DNA from: Candidatus Roizmanbacteria bacterium
GTDB taxonomy: Bacteria; Patescibacteriota; Microgenomatia; UBA1406; GWC2-37-13
DNA: 64,000 nucleotides
Assembly (NCBI GenBank): GCA_016215445.1
Contig: JACRJL010000003.1
Coordinates: forward strand, 342,924 to 406,923
Direction of reading: 5' to 3'
Below, piece by piece: positions 1 to 7,608 of this stretch. A program made the translations under genes and the position numbers. The notes beneath the pieces are model-generated. The model saw only the letters and a list, made by a program, of their open reading frames with translations. It was not told the origin of the DNA and did not search any database. Position 1 is the stretch's first letter; each line of letters starts with the position of its first letter.

Positions 1-2046
1 AATTGGATTTTCTAATTGATAGCTGATTTTAATCTCAACAGTTTTTTTCGGGGGCACTTCAAAGTAAAAACCAACTAATTTAAATTTATCATCTTTTTGA
101 TCAAAGTCTTCAACAAGAATACCTTCTTTTGTAATTTGTTTTATTGTCGAATCTCTTGGAATTAGAATTTGAAAATAATTTCGATAAACTCCCGTAGGGA
201 AAATCTCCGAAGGAGAGGTATTTTGGTATTGGATTGACAGTAAATGATTTATTTTCCCTTGAGAATCAATGTTAGTTTTGAAATAAAGCGATCGATTGAT
301 AAAAAAATTGGCTTTATTGGCACCGACGTTGGCGTCGTAAGGAAATAAATAGTCAATTAGACAGTCATTTGGTCCAGCCAGACATTTGGGTTCTATAACA
401 CGCCCCGACCAAAAAGAAGAATCAAATAATGCTTGGGCGGTTTCATCTTTGAGATAAACGACAACCTGTTTTTCGTCTAAGGATTTCTTTAAAGAGGTTA
501 GAAATCTACTCAAGGAAATATTATCAAGATTCAGAATTATCTGTTGAACCACGGAAGATAAAAAAACTTGTTTTTGAATTGAGCCAGGAAAAAAATTCTT
601 TTCCGCATAAAATTGGGTTTTCAGATAAAAATTCTTAGAATTAATATTTTCTTTAAAGTCAGGGAGAAAGATATTGTCAAAAGAGGAAAGAATGTTTTCG
701 ACGGCAGAAGTAGTCAATAATACGCTGCCGTCAAAGCCAGTCATTCCTAGCTCTTTTTCAAGGAAAAAAAGCGCTTTTTCGTAATTTTCAAAGAAATCTG
801 GTGAGAAGTTTGAATCGCGCAAGAACCAATGGGGGATATTGAGATATTGGGAAATCGGTTTTGGTGGGTCAATATGGGCTGTCAGCTGACCGTCAGCGTC
901 ATAGACGTCGTAGATCTTGATTTCGCCAATTTCATAATTAGCAATATTGATGATAGCGAAAGAACCTAGAAAACCTCCCCCCGGGCGAAGCTCCATATTG
1001 TTGGCAAAAAAAAGTAAATACTTTGAAGAATTTGTTTTGGTGAGGGCTGTTTCGAAATATAAGAGTAGTTTTTTTGACTTATTTAGAAGGTCGGATGCTT
1101 CCGATAGTTTATTTTTTACCGGTTTAAAAAATTCATATTGAAAGTCAAGTTTTTGGTTAATAATTATTAAATTTTCCGTAATTTTTTCAAGAGAATCATC
1201 CAATTTAGAAAGACGTAGTTTCAAGTCATCTTCTTCAAGAGCTCCTTTATTTTTTGCAAATACTAGTCTTTGGATTTCTTTCGAGTTGACTAAAATTTTT
1301 GTAGTTTCTTCTATCGCTTCTATGCCATTATTATTAATTTCCATTAGGTTATCAGGAAAAAGGGAAACACCCAATAATCGGTATGTAGGACGGGAGAAAC
1401 TATATAATTTTTTGCTGATCTGATAGAAATAGCTTCCAGATTTAATACTATTTTCAGCTTTTGAAAAGTCTTCTTTTTTTAGGTCCTGGTAGCCTTGATA
1501 AACAAAATATGAAGAAAAAATAAGAAAAGGAACGAATAAAAGATGGAGAAGAACAAAAATGGAAACTATGAAAATTATTGAATTCTTCTTAGTGAAGTAT
1601 CGGCTGATAGTAAACTTTCTTTTTACAGATTGGTCCCGTTCGGTCTTTTGCAGCCAATTAATTTTGAGCAAAATTTCTTTTGTTGGAGAGAAAGCGAACC
1701 ATAGAATTTTGTCAATGTCTTGGGCGTTGAGATTTTCGCTGTTGATCGTCACTATTTTAATATTTTTTAATTGAGAACTTAATAGAGATGACGGGGCTTT
1801 ATTTCTAGAAAAGATAAAAATGAATTTCTTTTCTGGATTTTCCTTAATTTTTTGTATGGTAATGTGTGAATCGATGATAATTAAGTAGTCAAAAATATCT
1901 AGTGATTTTGGAAGAATAGATGAAAAAAAATGGTCAACGGAAAATTTTTTTAAGTGAGTTTTTAAGACTGTTATAAAAGCATAATTCATTTTAGAAATTA
2001 TTAAGGCTTTTTGCTTTTCGTGGACAATTTCAGTTTCAAATCTCAT
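1..2046 (-). CDS. DUF4012 family membrane protein (C-terminus cut by window edge)
   Basis: The reading frame runs off the left edge, leaving about 682 residues. Residues 1-150 form a soluble N-terminal segment with alternating hydrophobic strands and no motif I recognise. Residues about 156-180 are one strong membrane helix, and the rest probably faces the cell exterior. Near residue 350 the segment ELRPGGGFLGSF, followed by DVYDADGQL, is the signature of DUF4012, a family of unknown function common in CPR and Gram-positive genomes near surface-polysaccharide genes. The ATG at 2046 was chosen because the frame stays open to it and a TACAAT box ends 7 nt upstream; an internal ATG at 1989 is possible. 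It is divergent from the cytidylyltransferase-like gene. Family assignment is firm, function unknown. Confidence 0.85.
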   Translation of the reverse strand, partial: MRFETEIVHEKQKALIISKMNYAFITVLKTHLKKFSVDHFFSSILPKSLDIFDYLIIIDSHITIQKIKENPEKKFIFIFSRNKAPSSLLSSQLKNIKIVTINSENLNAQDIDKILWFAFSPTKEILLKINWLQKTERDQSVKRKFTISRYFTKKNSIIFIVSIFVLLHLLFVPFLIFSSYFVYQGYQDLKKEDFSKAENSIKSGSYFYQISKKLYSFSRPTYRLLGVSLFPDNLMEINNNGIEAIEETTKILVNSKEIQRLVFAKNKGALEEDDLKLRLSKLDDSLEKITENLIIINQKLDFQYEFFKPVKNKLSEASDLLNKSKKLLLYFETALTKTNSSKYLLFFANNMELRPGGGFLGSFAIINIANYEIGEIKIYDVYDADGQLTAHIDPPKPISQYLNIPHWFLRDSNFSPDFFENYEKALFFLEKELGMTGFDGSVLLTTSAVENILSSFDNIFLPDFKENINSKNFYLKTQFYAEKNFFPGSIQKQVFLSSVVQQIILNLDNISLSRFLTSLKKSLDEKQVVVYLKDETAQALFDSSFWSGRVIEPKCLAGPNDCLIDYLFPYDANVGANKANFFINRSLYFKTNIDSQGKINHLLSIQYQNTSPSEIFPTGVYRNYFQILIPRDSTIKQITKEGILVEDFDQKDDKFKLVGFYFEVPPKKTVEIKISYQLENPI

Positions 2047-2070
2047 AAGTTATATTGTATACTGTCGATA
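2047..2070. promoter_or_regulatory. Overlapping divergent promoters for leaderless genes
   Basis: Between the two divergent starts lie TATACT (2058-2063, plus), ending 7 nt before the GTG at 2071, and TACAAT (2054-2059, minus), ending 7 nt before the ATG at 2046. Both spacings place transcription start at or next to the start codon. No Shine-Dalgarno sequence is visible for either gene. The two boxes overlap, so the promoters should compete. Confidence 0.5.
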
Positions 2071-2547
2071 GTGAAAAAGACTGCTCTAATTATTCCTTAT
2101 TCCAGGATAGACTCATATAAAAAATTACTTAAAGATAAAAAAACTGTATTGGTTGGAGGTTGTTTTGACTTACTTCATTTCGGACATCTCCAGTTTTTAA
2201 AAAAAGCAAAAGTTTTAGGAAACTATCTTATTGTTGTATTGGAGTCAGACGAGTTCATTAAAAAAAATAAAAGAGAAAGCCCCATCCATAGTCAAAAAGA
2301 AAGGGCTGAGGTTTTGTCAGCAATAAACGTTGTTGATTTAGTAGTTAATCTTCCATATTTTTCAAGCAATAAAGAATATTCTGATATGGTAAAGACAATA
2401 AATCCTAATATTGTCGCCGTTACAGAAGGGGATCCTCAGCTTAATAATAAAAGAAAGCAAATTGAAGAAATCGGTGGGAAGTTAAAAATAGTAACACCTC
2501 TATTAAAAAAATTTTCAACAAGAAAAATTGTCAGCGTATTTAATTAA
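2071..2547 (+). CDS. Cytidylyltransferase-like nucleotidyltransferase
   Basis: A 158-residue HxGH-superfamily nucleotidyltransferase. The N-terminal GGCFDLLHFGH segment holds the HxGH nucleotide-binding motif, and FSTRKIV near the C-terminus corresponds to the ISSTxI-like motif of glycerol-3-phosphate cytidylyltransferase, RfaE C-terminal domain and archaeal FAD synthetase (RibL). The family transfers CMP or AMP from CTP or ATP to a phosphorylated substrate; which one cannot be read from the sequence. The GTG at 2071 is preferred over an upstream TTG because it directly precedes the conserved beta strand and follows a TATACT box. A tightly spaced PNPOx-like flavoprotein gene follows 3 nt downstream. 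A role as FAD synthetase is possible given the FAD-synthetase-less riboflavin kinase at 36728-37093, but this is speculation. Confidence 0.75.
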   Translation: MKKTALIIPYSRIDSYKKLLKDKKTVLVGGCFDLLHFGHLQFLKKAKVLGNYLIVVLESDEFIKKNKRESPIHSQKERAEVLSAINVVDLVVNLPYFSSNKEYSDMVKTINPNIVAVTEGDPQLNNKRKQIEEIGGKLKIVTPLLKKFSTRKIVSVFN

Positions 2548-2550
2548 ATA

Positions 2551-3036
2551 ATGGAAAAGAAATTAAAATCAGTCGTCAACATAATTAAGAAAATTGAGTA
2601 CCTCAATATTGCCTCTATAACACCGGATGACCATCCTTGGAATTCGCCAGTTTACACGGCTTATGACAAAAATCTTAATTTTTATTGGTTATCCTGGAGA
2701 AATAACCAACATTCAATTAATGTCAGGAACAATCCTAACGTTTTTGTTACAATATATGACTCAACGGCGCCAGCCGGGACTGGAGTTGGGGTTTATTTTT
2801 CCGGTCAGGCAAAGGAACTTACTAATGCAAAAGATATGGTTATTGCTTTGACTGTCGTTTATAAAAGGAGCAAACATAAGATGAGAGCAATTGCAGAATT
2901 TCTGAAGCATTTTCCAAGGCGCGTTTATCGATTTACACCTGAAAAAGTGTGGATTAACGGGGATTCTGATATAAAAGGTAACTTTATAGACATTAGAACG
3001 GAATTAAAAATTAATGAATTAAAAAAGAATTTATGA
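2551..3036 (+). CDS. Pyridoxamine 5'-phosphate oxidase-related FMN-binding protein
   Basis: A 161-residue single-domain protein of the PNPOx-like split beta-barrel fold. The opening ASITPDDHPWNSPVYTAYD and the following FYWLSWRNNQHSINVRNNP match the first strands and the FMN-phosphate-binding loop of this family, which binds FMN (sometimes F420 or heme) at a dimer interface. True PdxH is longer and has a substrate-binding C-terminus that I do not see, so vitamin B6 synthesis should not be assumed. It lies 3 nt after the cytidylyltransferase-like gene and overlaps thpR by 4 nt (ATGA), so the three genes look translationally coupled. Family call good, substrate unknown. Confidence 0.75.
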   Translation: MEKKLKSVVNIIKKIEYLNIASITPDDHPWNSPVYTAYDKNLNFYWLSWRNNQHSINVRNNPNVFVTIYDSTAPAGTGVGVYFSGQAKELTNAKDMVIALTVVYKRSKHKMRAIAEFLKHFPRRVYRFTPEKVWINGDSDIKGNFIDIRTELKINELKKNL

Positions 3037-3575
3037 GATTATTTTTGGCGGTAGAATTACCTGAAAAAGTAAAAAAACAGTTGGATGAACAGCTGAAGAA
3101 TATAAAAAAAGAATATCCCCAGTTTAGTTGGGTTAGTCCTGAAAATTTTCACGTTACGATCCATTTTTTTGGAGAAACTGATCAAGTAGCAAAAATCAAA
3201 AAAAAGATACCCGATCTTTTATGGGATCAGACGGCGTTTTTTCTTTACTCCTTAGACTCCGATGCCTTTGTCAATCATAAACTGACAGTCTATTTAAATT
3301 TCAGACGTGAGAAAAAAATTGAACAGTTGGCTGAAAGAATAAGTAGCAACTTTGACCAGAATAATGTTAATGAAAGAAAGTTTATTCCTCATTTGACTTT
3401 GGCGAGAGGCCCAAGGTCTTCAAAACAGCAATATTTTGTTCTCAAAAAAAGATTAGAGAAAGTTGATATTGATATTTCTTTTCAAGTAAAAAAAATTATT
3501 CTTTTTGAAAGTATTCTTGGCGGTAGTAAACCATTCTATAGAAAGATTTCTTCATTTAAACTTTTAGACTACTAA
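3033..3575 (+). CDS. thpR: RNA 2',3'-cyclic phosphodiesterase (2'-5' RNA ligase family)
   Basis: A 180-residue member of the 2H phosphoesterase superfamily. The protein begins MRLFLAVELPE, typical of ThpR/LigT, and carries both catalytic HxTx motifs: HVTI (in FHVTIHFFGE, about residue 43) and HLTL (in FIPHLTLARGPR, about residue 122). These enzymes hydrolyse RNA 2',3'-cyclic phosphates to 2'-phosphates and can join 2'-5' linkages, so the gene belongs to RNA processing or repair. Length is normal. Its ATG overlaps the PNPOx-like stop by 4 nt, and a strong bidirectional terminator directly follows. Confidence 0.88.
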   Translation: MRLFLAVELPEKVKKQLDEQLKNIKKEYPQFSWVSPENFHVTIHFFGETDQVAKIKKKIPDLLWDQTAFFLYSLDSDAFVNHKLTVYLNFRREKKIEQLAERISSNFDQNNVNERKFIPHLTLARGPRSSKQQYFVLKKRLEKVDIDISFQVKKIILFESILGGSKPFYRKISSFKLLDY

Positions 3576-3603
3576 AAACCACTCAAAGAAACGAGTGGTT
3601 TTT
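3574..3603. terminator. Bidirectional intrinsic terminator
   Basis: A perfect 11-bp inverted repeat, AAAAACCACTC (3574-3584) and GAGTGGTTTTT (3593-3603), separated by 8 nt. The GC-rich core next to T/A runs on both sides fits termination of thpR (plus) and of the DUF5679 gene (minus), which converge here. Confidence 0.85.
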
Positions 3604-3624
3604 AGATTTTATTTAAACAAAATA

Positions 3625-3768
3625 TTAAGCAGTTCCGATTCTGTACATACCGGTTCCACAAACTGGGCATTTACCTTTCATAGCCGGCTTACCATTTTTC
3701 ATGGTTACTTTTTGAGGATTAGCAACGTCTCTTTTTGCTCGACATTTTACACAGTACATTGATGCCAT
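3625..3768 (-). CDS. DUF5679 zinc-ribbon-like small protein
   Basis: A 47-residue protein with two CxxC pairs (YCVKCRA at 6-9 and CPVCG at 34-37) that should bind one zinc ion. The pattern of two CxxC knuckles around RDVANPQKVTMKNGKPAMKG is that of DUF5679, frequent in CPR bacteria and of unknown function; relation to chromatin- or ribosome-associated zinc ribbons is only a guess. Unlike most genes here it has a textbook Shine-Dalgarno sequence, AAAGGAGGTGG, about 9 nt before the ATG at 3768. It is the last gene before the bidirectional terminator and follows a small membrane protein gene on the same strand. Confidence 0.8.
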   Translation of the reverse strand: MASMYCVKCRAKRDVANPQKVTMKNGKPAMKGKCPVCGTGMYRIGTA

Positions 3769-3789
3769 AGATTTTCTCCACCTCCTTTC

Positions 3790-4035
3790 TTACTTTAAAA
3801 GCTTAACAAAATATAAAGCAATTTCAAGAGCAATGATAAGAACTATAAAAATCAGACTTTTTTTAAAATCGACAAAAAAATAGTTGGGCAGAGTTTGTTT
3901 TGGTTGAGTAACTACCTTGGCTACCACGACAGGAGAGTCTTTCTTTATAGGTAATACAGGTTGACTTTCGCGGAGATGTCGCAGTTGTTTTCGATAAGCT
4001 GCGATAATTTTTTCCTTTTTGGTTTTTTTTGACAT
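3790..4035 (-). CDS. Small single-helix membrane protein, unknown function
   Basis: An 81-residue protein that I do not recognise. It has a highly basic N-terminus (MSKKTKKEKIIAAYRKQL), a proline- and valine-rich middle, and one C-terminal membrane helix (about residues 58-77) ending in KLLK, so it would be a tail-anchored protein with its basic part in the cytoplasm. The ATG at 4035 is preferred to upstream in-frame starts because a TATAAT box (4045-4050, minus) lies 9 nt upstream and the residues before it are unlike a protein start. It is divergent from the DUF4446 gene; the two promoters share the intergenic space. Confidence 0.55.
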   Translation of the reverse strand: MSKKTKKEKIIAAYRKQLRHLRESQPVLPIKKDSPVVVAKVVTQPKQTLPNYFFVDFKKSLIFIVLIIALEIALYFVKLLK

Positions 4036-4056
4036 AGCTTTGTTATTATAATCGCA

Positions 4057-4085
4057 TTGACACGTATATTGCAAATTTATAGAAT
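4057..4085 (+). promoter_or_regulatory. Consensus promoter of the DUF4446 gene
   Basis: TTGACA (4057-4062), a 17-nt spacer and TAGAAT (4080-4085), an almost perfect sigma70-type promoter. The -10 box ends 7 nt before the ATG at 4093, so the message should be leaderless. The TTG within the -35 box could be misread as a start codon. Confidence 0.75.
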
Positions 4086-4092
4086 GTATTTG

Positions 4093-4536
4093 ATGGTTAT
4101 ATATATAGTCTTGGTTGGATTAGTTTGGCTCGTGGTTTTAAGTTTCGTTGTATTTAAACTAAGAAACCATTATTATAATCTAATCTCGAGGACTCGAAAA
4201 GAACGACTCGACGAGATTTTGGATTCGCTATTGGATCAAGACAGAAAAAATTTTAACGAAATTGAACTTATTAAGAAGGAATTTAAAAAAGAATCCGAAT
4301 CGTCTAAATTGCATTTACAAAAGGTTGGTTTGATCAGGTTTAATCCTTTTGACCGTGCCGGAGGAGAGCAGAGTTTTGTTGTTGCTTTTCTTGACAACCA
4401 AGATAATGGTATAATTTTAAACTTTATTTATACCCGGGACGGATTACGGGTATATACGAAAAAAGTTAAGCAGGGCAAAGGCGAAGAATATGATTTGTCC
4501 GATGAAGAAAAGAAAGCTATAGACAAAAGCTATTAA
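4093..4536 (+). CDS. DUF4446 family membrane protein
   Basis: A 147-residue protein with one N-terminal membrane helix (residues about 1-22), a charged coiled-coil-like linker, then the conserved DUF4446 region: VGLIRFNPFDRAGGEQSFVV, LDNQDNGIILN, and a C-terminal VYTKKVKQGKG followed by YDLSDEEKKAI. Such proteins occur in Firmicutes near chromosome-partition genes and in CPR bacteria; their function is not known. The ATG at 4093 is chosen from the promoter geometry; ATG 4084 and TTG 4057 are in frame but lie inside the promoter elements. A DUF3048 gene follows 15 nt downstream. Confidence 0.8.
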   Translation: MVIYIVLVGLVWLVVLSFVVFKLRNHYYNLISRTRKERLDEILDSLLDQDRKNFNEIELIKKEFKKESESSKLHLQKVGLIRFNPFDRAGGEQSFVVAFLDNQDNGIILNFIYTRDGLRVYTKKVKQGKGEEYDLSDEEKKAIDKSY

Positions 4537-4551
4537 AAATTTAAATTATTT

Positions 4552-5712
4552 ATGATCAAAAAAAAAGTCGCATTTATTATAGTTTTCTTTTTATTTCTAT
4601 TTTCCGGTTTTGCCTCTTACTCAATCTTTTCCGGAAGCGTTGATAAGGGTTTTTTATCACCACTTTCAAATTATAAACCACCTACAAATGGCAATGGTAA
4701 GGTAGTAGACAATGAACCTAAAACAGAAGAATGTCCTATTAACGGCTCTCTTTTTTCAAAGACTCAAAAATCCAAATGGGAAAAAAGAAGGCCATTGGGA
4801 GTGATGATAGAAAATCATACAGAGGCGCGACCACAATCAGGTTTGTCTTCAGCAGATGTAGTTTTTGAAGCCGTCGCCGAAGGAGGAATTACAAGATTCC
4901 TAGCTTTGTTTTATTGCCAGGACGCTTCTTATATCGGACCTGTCCGTTCAGCACGAATTTATTTTATAAGGTTGTTAGAAGGATTCGGAAACAATCCTCT
5001 CTATGCTCATGTGGGAGGAGCTAATACTCCAGGTCCTGCTGATGCCTTAGGTTATATCAAAGAACTGGGTTGGTCGTCTTTTAACGATTTGAACCAATTT
5101 TCTGTTCCTTTCCCTTATTTCTGGAGAGATTATGAGAGACTCCCTAATAGGGCTACGGAACATACGGTTTATTCTTCAACGACAAAACTCTGGCAGTATG
5201 CCAAGGACAAAAGAGAGTTAAGTAATGTTGATGAAGACGGTCTTGCTTGGGATAAAAATTTTTCTTTTTGGAAGTTTAAAGATGACGCCGAGTTAGAAGA
5301 AAGAGGAAAAACGGCTAAAATTGATTTTGGATTTTGGGATAATCTTGCCTCTGATTTTAACGTTGTCTGGGCTTATGATAAAGCCAATAATAGCTACAAG
5401 CGGGAAAACGGCGGAACACCTCACATTGACAAAGCAACAGGAAAGCCGCTGACGGCAAAAAATATCGTAATCATGTTTGCCAAAGAATCGCCGGCAAATG
5501 ACGGTTACGAAGGCGGTCACATTCTTTATCGGGTAGTTGGTAATGGCGATGCTTTGATTTTTCATGACGGAAAAGTAATCAAAGGGACTTGGTCCAAAGA
5601 AGAGGAAGAAGATCAATTGAAGTTTTTTGACAACGAGGACGAAGAAGTATCAATTGTTAGGGGTCAGGTATTTGTAGAAATATTACCGATCGGAAACAAG
5701 GTGGCATATTAA
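4552..5712 (+). CDS. DUF3048 domain-containing protein (YerB-like)
   Basis: A 386-residue exported protein. Residues about 4-24 form an N-terminal signal anchor without a clear lipobox, followed by a low-complexity linker. The DUF3048 domain then starts near RRPLGVMIENHTEARPQSGL and continues with EGGITRFLALF and GPVRSARIYFIRL; the C-terminal domain carries the second conserved part, including KNIVIMF and GKVIKGTW. B. subtilis YerB is the best-known member, reported as a lipoprotein; no biochemical function is established. The product probably acts at the cell envelope. It sits between DUF4446 and a winged-helix gene, 4 nt before the latter, so co-transcription is likely. Confidence 0.85.
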   Translation: MIKKKVAFIIVFFLFLFSGFASYSIFSGSVDKGFLSPLSNYKPPTNGNGKVVDNEPKTEECPINGSLFSKTQKSKWEKRRPLGVMIENHTEARPQSGLSSADVVFEAVAEGGITRFLALFYCQDASYIGPVRSARIYFIRLLEGFGNNPLYAHVGGANTPGPADALGYIKELGWSSFNDLNQFSVPFPYFWRDYERLPNRATEHTVYSSTTKLWQYAKDKRELSNVDEDGLAWDKNFSFWKFKDDAELEERGKTAKIDFGFWDNLASDFNVVWAYDKANNSYKRENGGTPHIDKATGKPLTAKNIVIMFAKESPANDGYEGGHILYRVVGNGDALIFHDGKVIKGTWSKEEEEDQLKFFDNEDEEVSIVRGQVFVEILPIGNKVAY

Positions 5713-5716
5713 ATTT

Positions 5717-6292
5717 ATGTTGCAACATATTATTCCATCAAAAGCGAGAAGAAAAATTCTCGAACTGTTTTTTCAACATCCAAGTGAAAATTATTACTTG
5801 AGACGCGTTGTGAGAGAAACTGATGAGGAAGTCAACGCCGTAAAAAGGGAGTTGGATATTCTTTCGGACGAAAAATTACTTCTCAAAGAAAGGCGATTGA
5901 ATAAAGTTTATTATACTTTAAATAAAAACTACCATTTTTACGACGAATTTTTAAGAATTTTTACAAAGACTGGTTTAATCTCAACTCTAATCTATAAAAA
6001 TTTATCCAAAATAGGAAAGATTAAATTTATTGCTTTATCTACAAAATTTGCTAAGAATTTGATAATTAAGGAAGATGAAATATATTTGTTGATGGTTGGA
6101 GTGATTGTTGTTGCTGAAGTGGAATCAATTATTGCTGAAGCAGAAAAGGAATTTGGACGATCTATAAACTATACAGTGATGACAGAAGACGAATTTATTT
6201 TCCGAAAAAAGAATAACGATCCTTTTATTTGGCGCTTTTTGAAACAACCAAAAATTATGTTGGTGGGCACAGAAGAAGAATTAAATAAATGA
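5717..6292 (+). CDS. Winged helix-turn-helix protein with nucleotidyltransferase-like domain
   Basis: A 191-residue protein. Residues about 5-75 form a winged helix (SKARRKILELFFQHPSENYYLRRVV, split as helices, then KRELDILSDEKLLLKERRLNKVYYTLN as recognition helix and wing). The rest, with FIALSTKFAKN, EIYLLMVG and MTEDEFIFRKKNNDPFIWRFL, resembles the degenerate nucleotidyltransferase fold that often follows such wHTH domains in archaea and CPR bacteria. I see no intact GSxxxGxxxxxSDxD active site, so it is more likely a sensor or toxin-antitoxin-derived regulator than an enzyme. It overlaps secD by 4 nt (ATGA), suggesting co-expression with the Sec accessory genes. Confidence 0.6.
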   Translation: MLQHIIPSKARRKILELFFQHPSENYYLRRVVRETDEEVNAVKRELDILSDEKLLLKERRLNKVYYTLNKNYHFYDEFLRIFTKTGLISTLIYKNLSKIGKIKFIALSTKFAKNLIIKEDEIYLLMVGVIVVAEVESIIAEAEKEFGRSINYTVMTEDEFIFRKKNNDPFIWRFLKQPKIMLVGTEEELNK

Positions 6293-7608
6293 AAATACTC
6301 AAAACATTATTTCTTATTTCAGTTACGGTCTTTATTATTCTGATTGATCTCCCCGAAAATCTTAAAATAGGTAAATATGTAATTAATCCACTCTCATTGG
6401 ACTTTCCAATTTTCGGATTAAGAGTAAAAAAAGATTTTAAAACAAAATTAGGGTTAGATCTCAAAGGTGGTAGTCACTTGGTTTTTGAAGCCGATACAAA
6501 GAAAATAAAACCGGAAGATTTGCAGGATGCGCTGTCTTCTTCGCGGGATATTATTGAAAAAAGAGTAAATTTTTTTGGTGTTTCTGAACCATCGGTTCAA
6601 ACTCTGAAGTCGGGTAATAATTATCGAATAAGCGTTGATTTACCTGGGATAGAAAACGTCAGCGAGGCAATAGGTCTTATAGGGCGGACGGCTCTTCTTA
6701 CTTTTAAAGAACAAGATCCTCAGCAAAATGTTGCCAGTGCTTCATCGGTTTTGTCAACCTTAACCAAAGATACAGGTTTGACAGGAAAACATATTAAAAA
6801 ATCTAGCGTTACCTTTGATTCACAAACGGGTAAACCGCAGGTTGCTCTAACCTTTAGTACCGAGGGAGGGAAATTATTTGCCGATGTAACAAAAAGAAAT
6901 ATAGGCAAGCCAGTGGCAATTGTTATAGATAATTTTCTCATTTCTGCACCGACAGTCCAACAGGCGATTCTCGACGGCAGCGCAGTAATTACAGGTGATT
7001 TTACGGTCGAGGATGCGAAGAAGTTAGCTATAGCCATTAATTCAGGTGCTTTACCTCTATCAATTAATTTGGTTGAGCAGAAAAACATAGGACCAACTTT
7101 GGGAAAGATAGAAGTGCAAAAAAGCGTTTATGCCGGTGCGATTGGTCTTTTTGCCGTATTGGTTTTTATGATTTTGTATTACGGCAAGTTAGGTATGATA
7201 GCTTCGCTGGCATTAATTATTTATGGACTGATTTCTTTTGCAATTTTCCGCACCATACCGGTAGTCTTGACTCTTCCCGGAGTAGCTGGATTTATTTTAT
7301 CAATTGGTATGGCGGTTGATTCCAATATTTTGATCTTTGAAAGAATTAAGGAGGAAATGAGAAGGGGGAAAGAATTTGATATCGCTTTCAGGCTCGGATT
7401 TGGCCGGGCAATAGACACAATCAAGGACGCCAACATTACCACGCTGACAGTAGCTTTTATTTTATTTAATCCGCTGAATTGGGAGTTTCTGCCCCAGTTT
7501 GGTATGGTGAGGGGCTTCGCCTTAACATTAGCAATAGGAGTGGCAACGAGTTTGTTTACAGGAGTAGTTATAACTAAAAGATTGATAGAAGTTTTTTATA
7601 AAAAATGA
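6289..7608 (+). CDS. secD: Protein translocase subunit SecD
   Basis: A 439-residue SecD, shorter than the E. coli protein (about 615) but usual for reduced genomes. One N-terminal membrane helix is followed by the periplasmic P1 region with the hallmark GLDLKGGSHLVFEAD and the ferredoxin-like repeats, then five membrane helices near the C-terminus containing the RND-family motif GMAVDSNILIFERIKEE. With SecF it uses the proton-motive force to assist late steps of SecYEG-mediated export. The gene overlaps its neighbours by 4 nt on both sides (wHTH upstream, secF downstream), typical of translational coupling. Confidence 0.95.
   Translation: MKILKTLFLISVTVFIILIDLPENLKIGKYVINPLSLDFPIFGLRVKKDFKTKLGLDLKGGSHLVFEADTKKIKPEDLQDALSSSRDIIEKRVNFFGVSEPSVQTLKSGNNYRISVDLPGIENVSEAIGLIGRTALLTFKEQDPQQNVASASSVLSTLTKDTGLTGKHIKKSSVTFDSQTGKPQVALTFSTEGGKLFADVTKRNIGKPVAIVIDNFLISAPTVQQAILDGSAVITGDFTVEDAKKLAIAINSGALPLSINLVEQKNIGPTLGKIEVQKSVYAGAIGLFAVLVFMILYYGKLGMIASLALIIYGLISFAIFRTIPVVLTLPGVAGFILSIGMAVDSNILIFERIKEEMRRGKEFDIAFRLGFGRAIDTIKDANITTLTVAFILFNPLNWEFLPQFGMVRGFALTLAIGVATSLFTGVVITKRLIEVFYKK

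Noticed and set aside
1559-1774. Plus-strand open frames in the first 2 kb
   Set aside because: They are antisense to the DUF4012 frame, which runs continuously from 2046 to the left edge.
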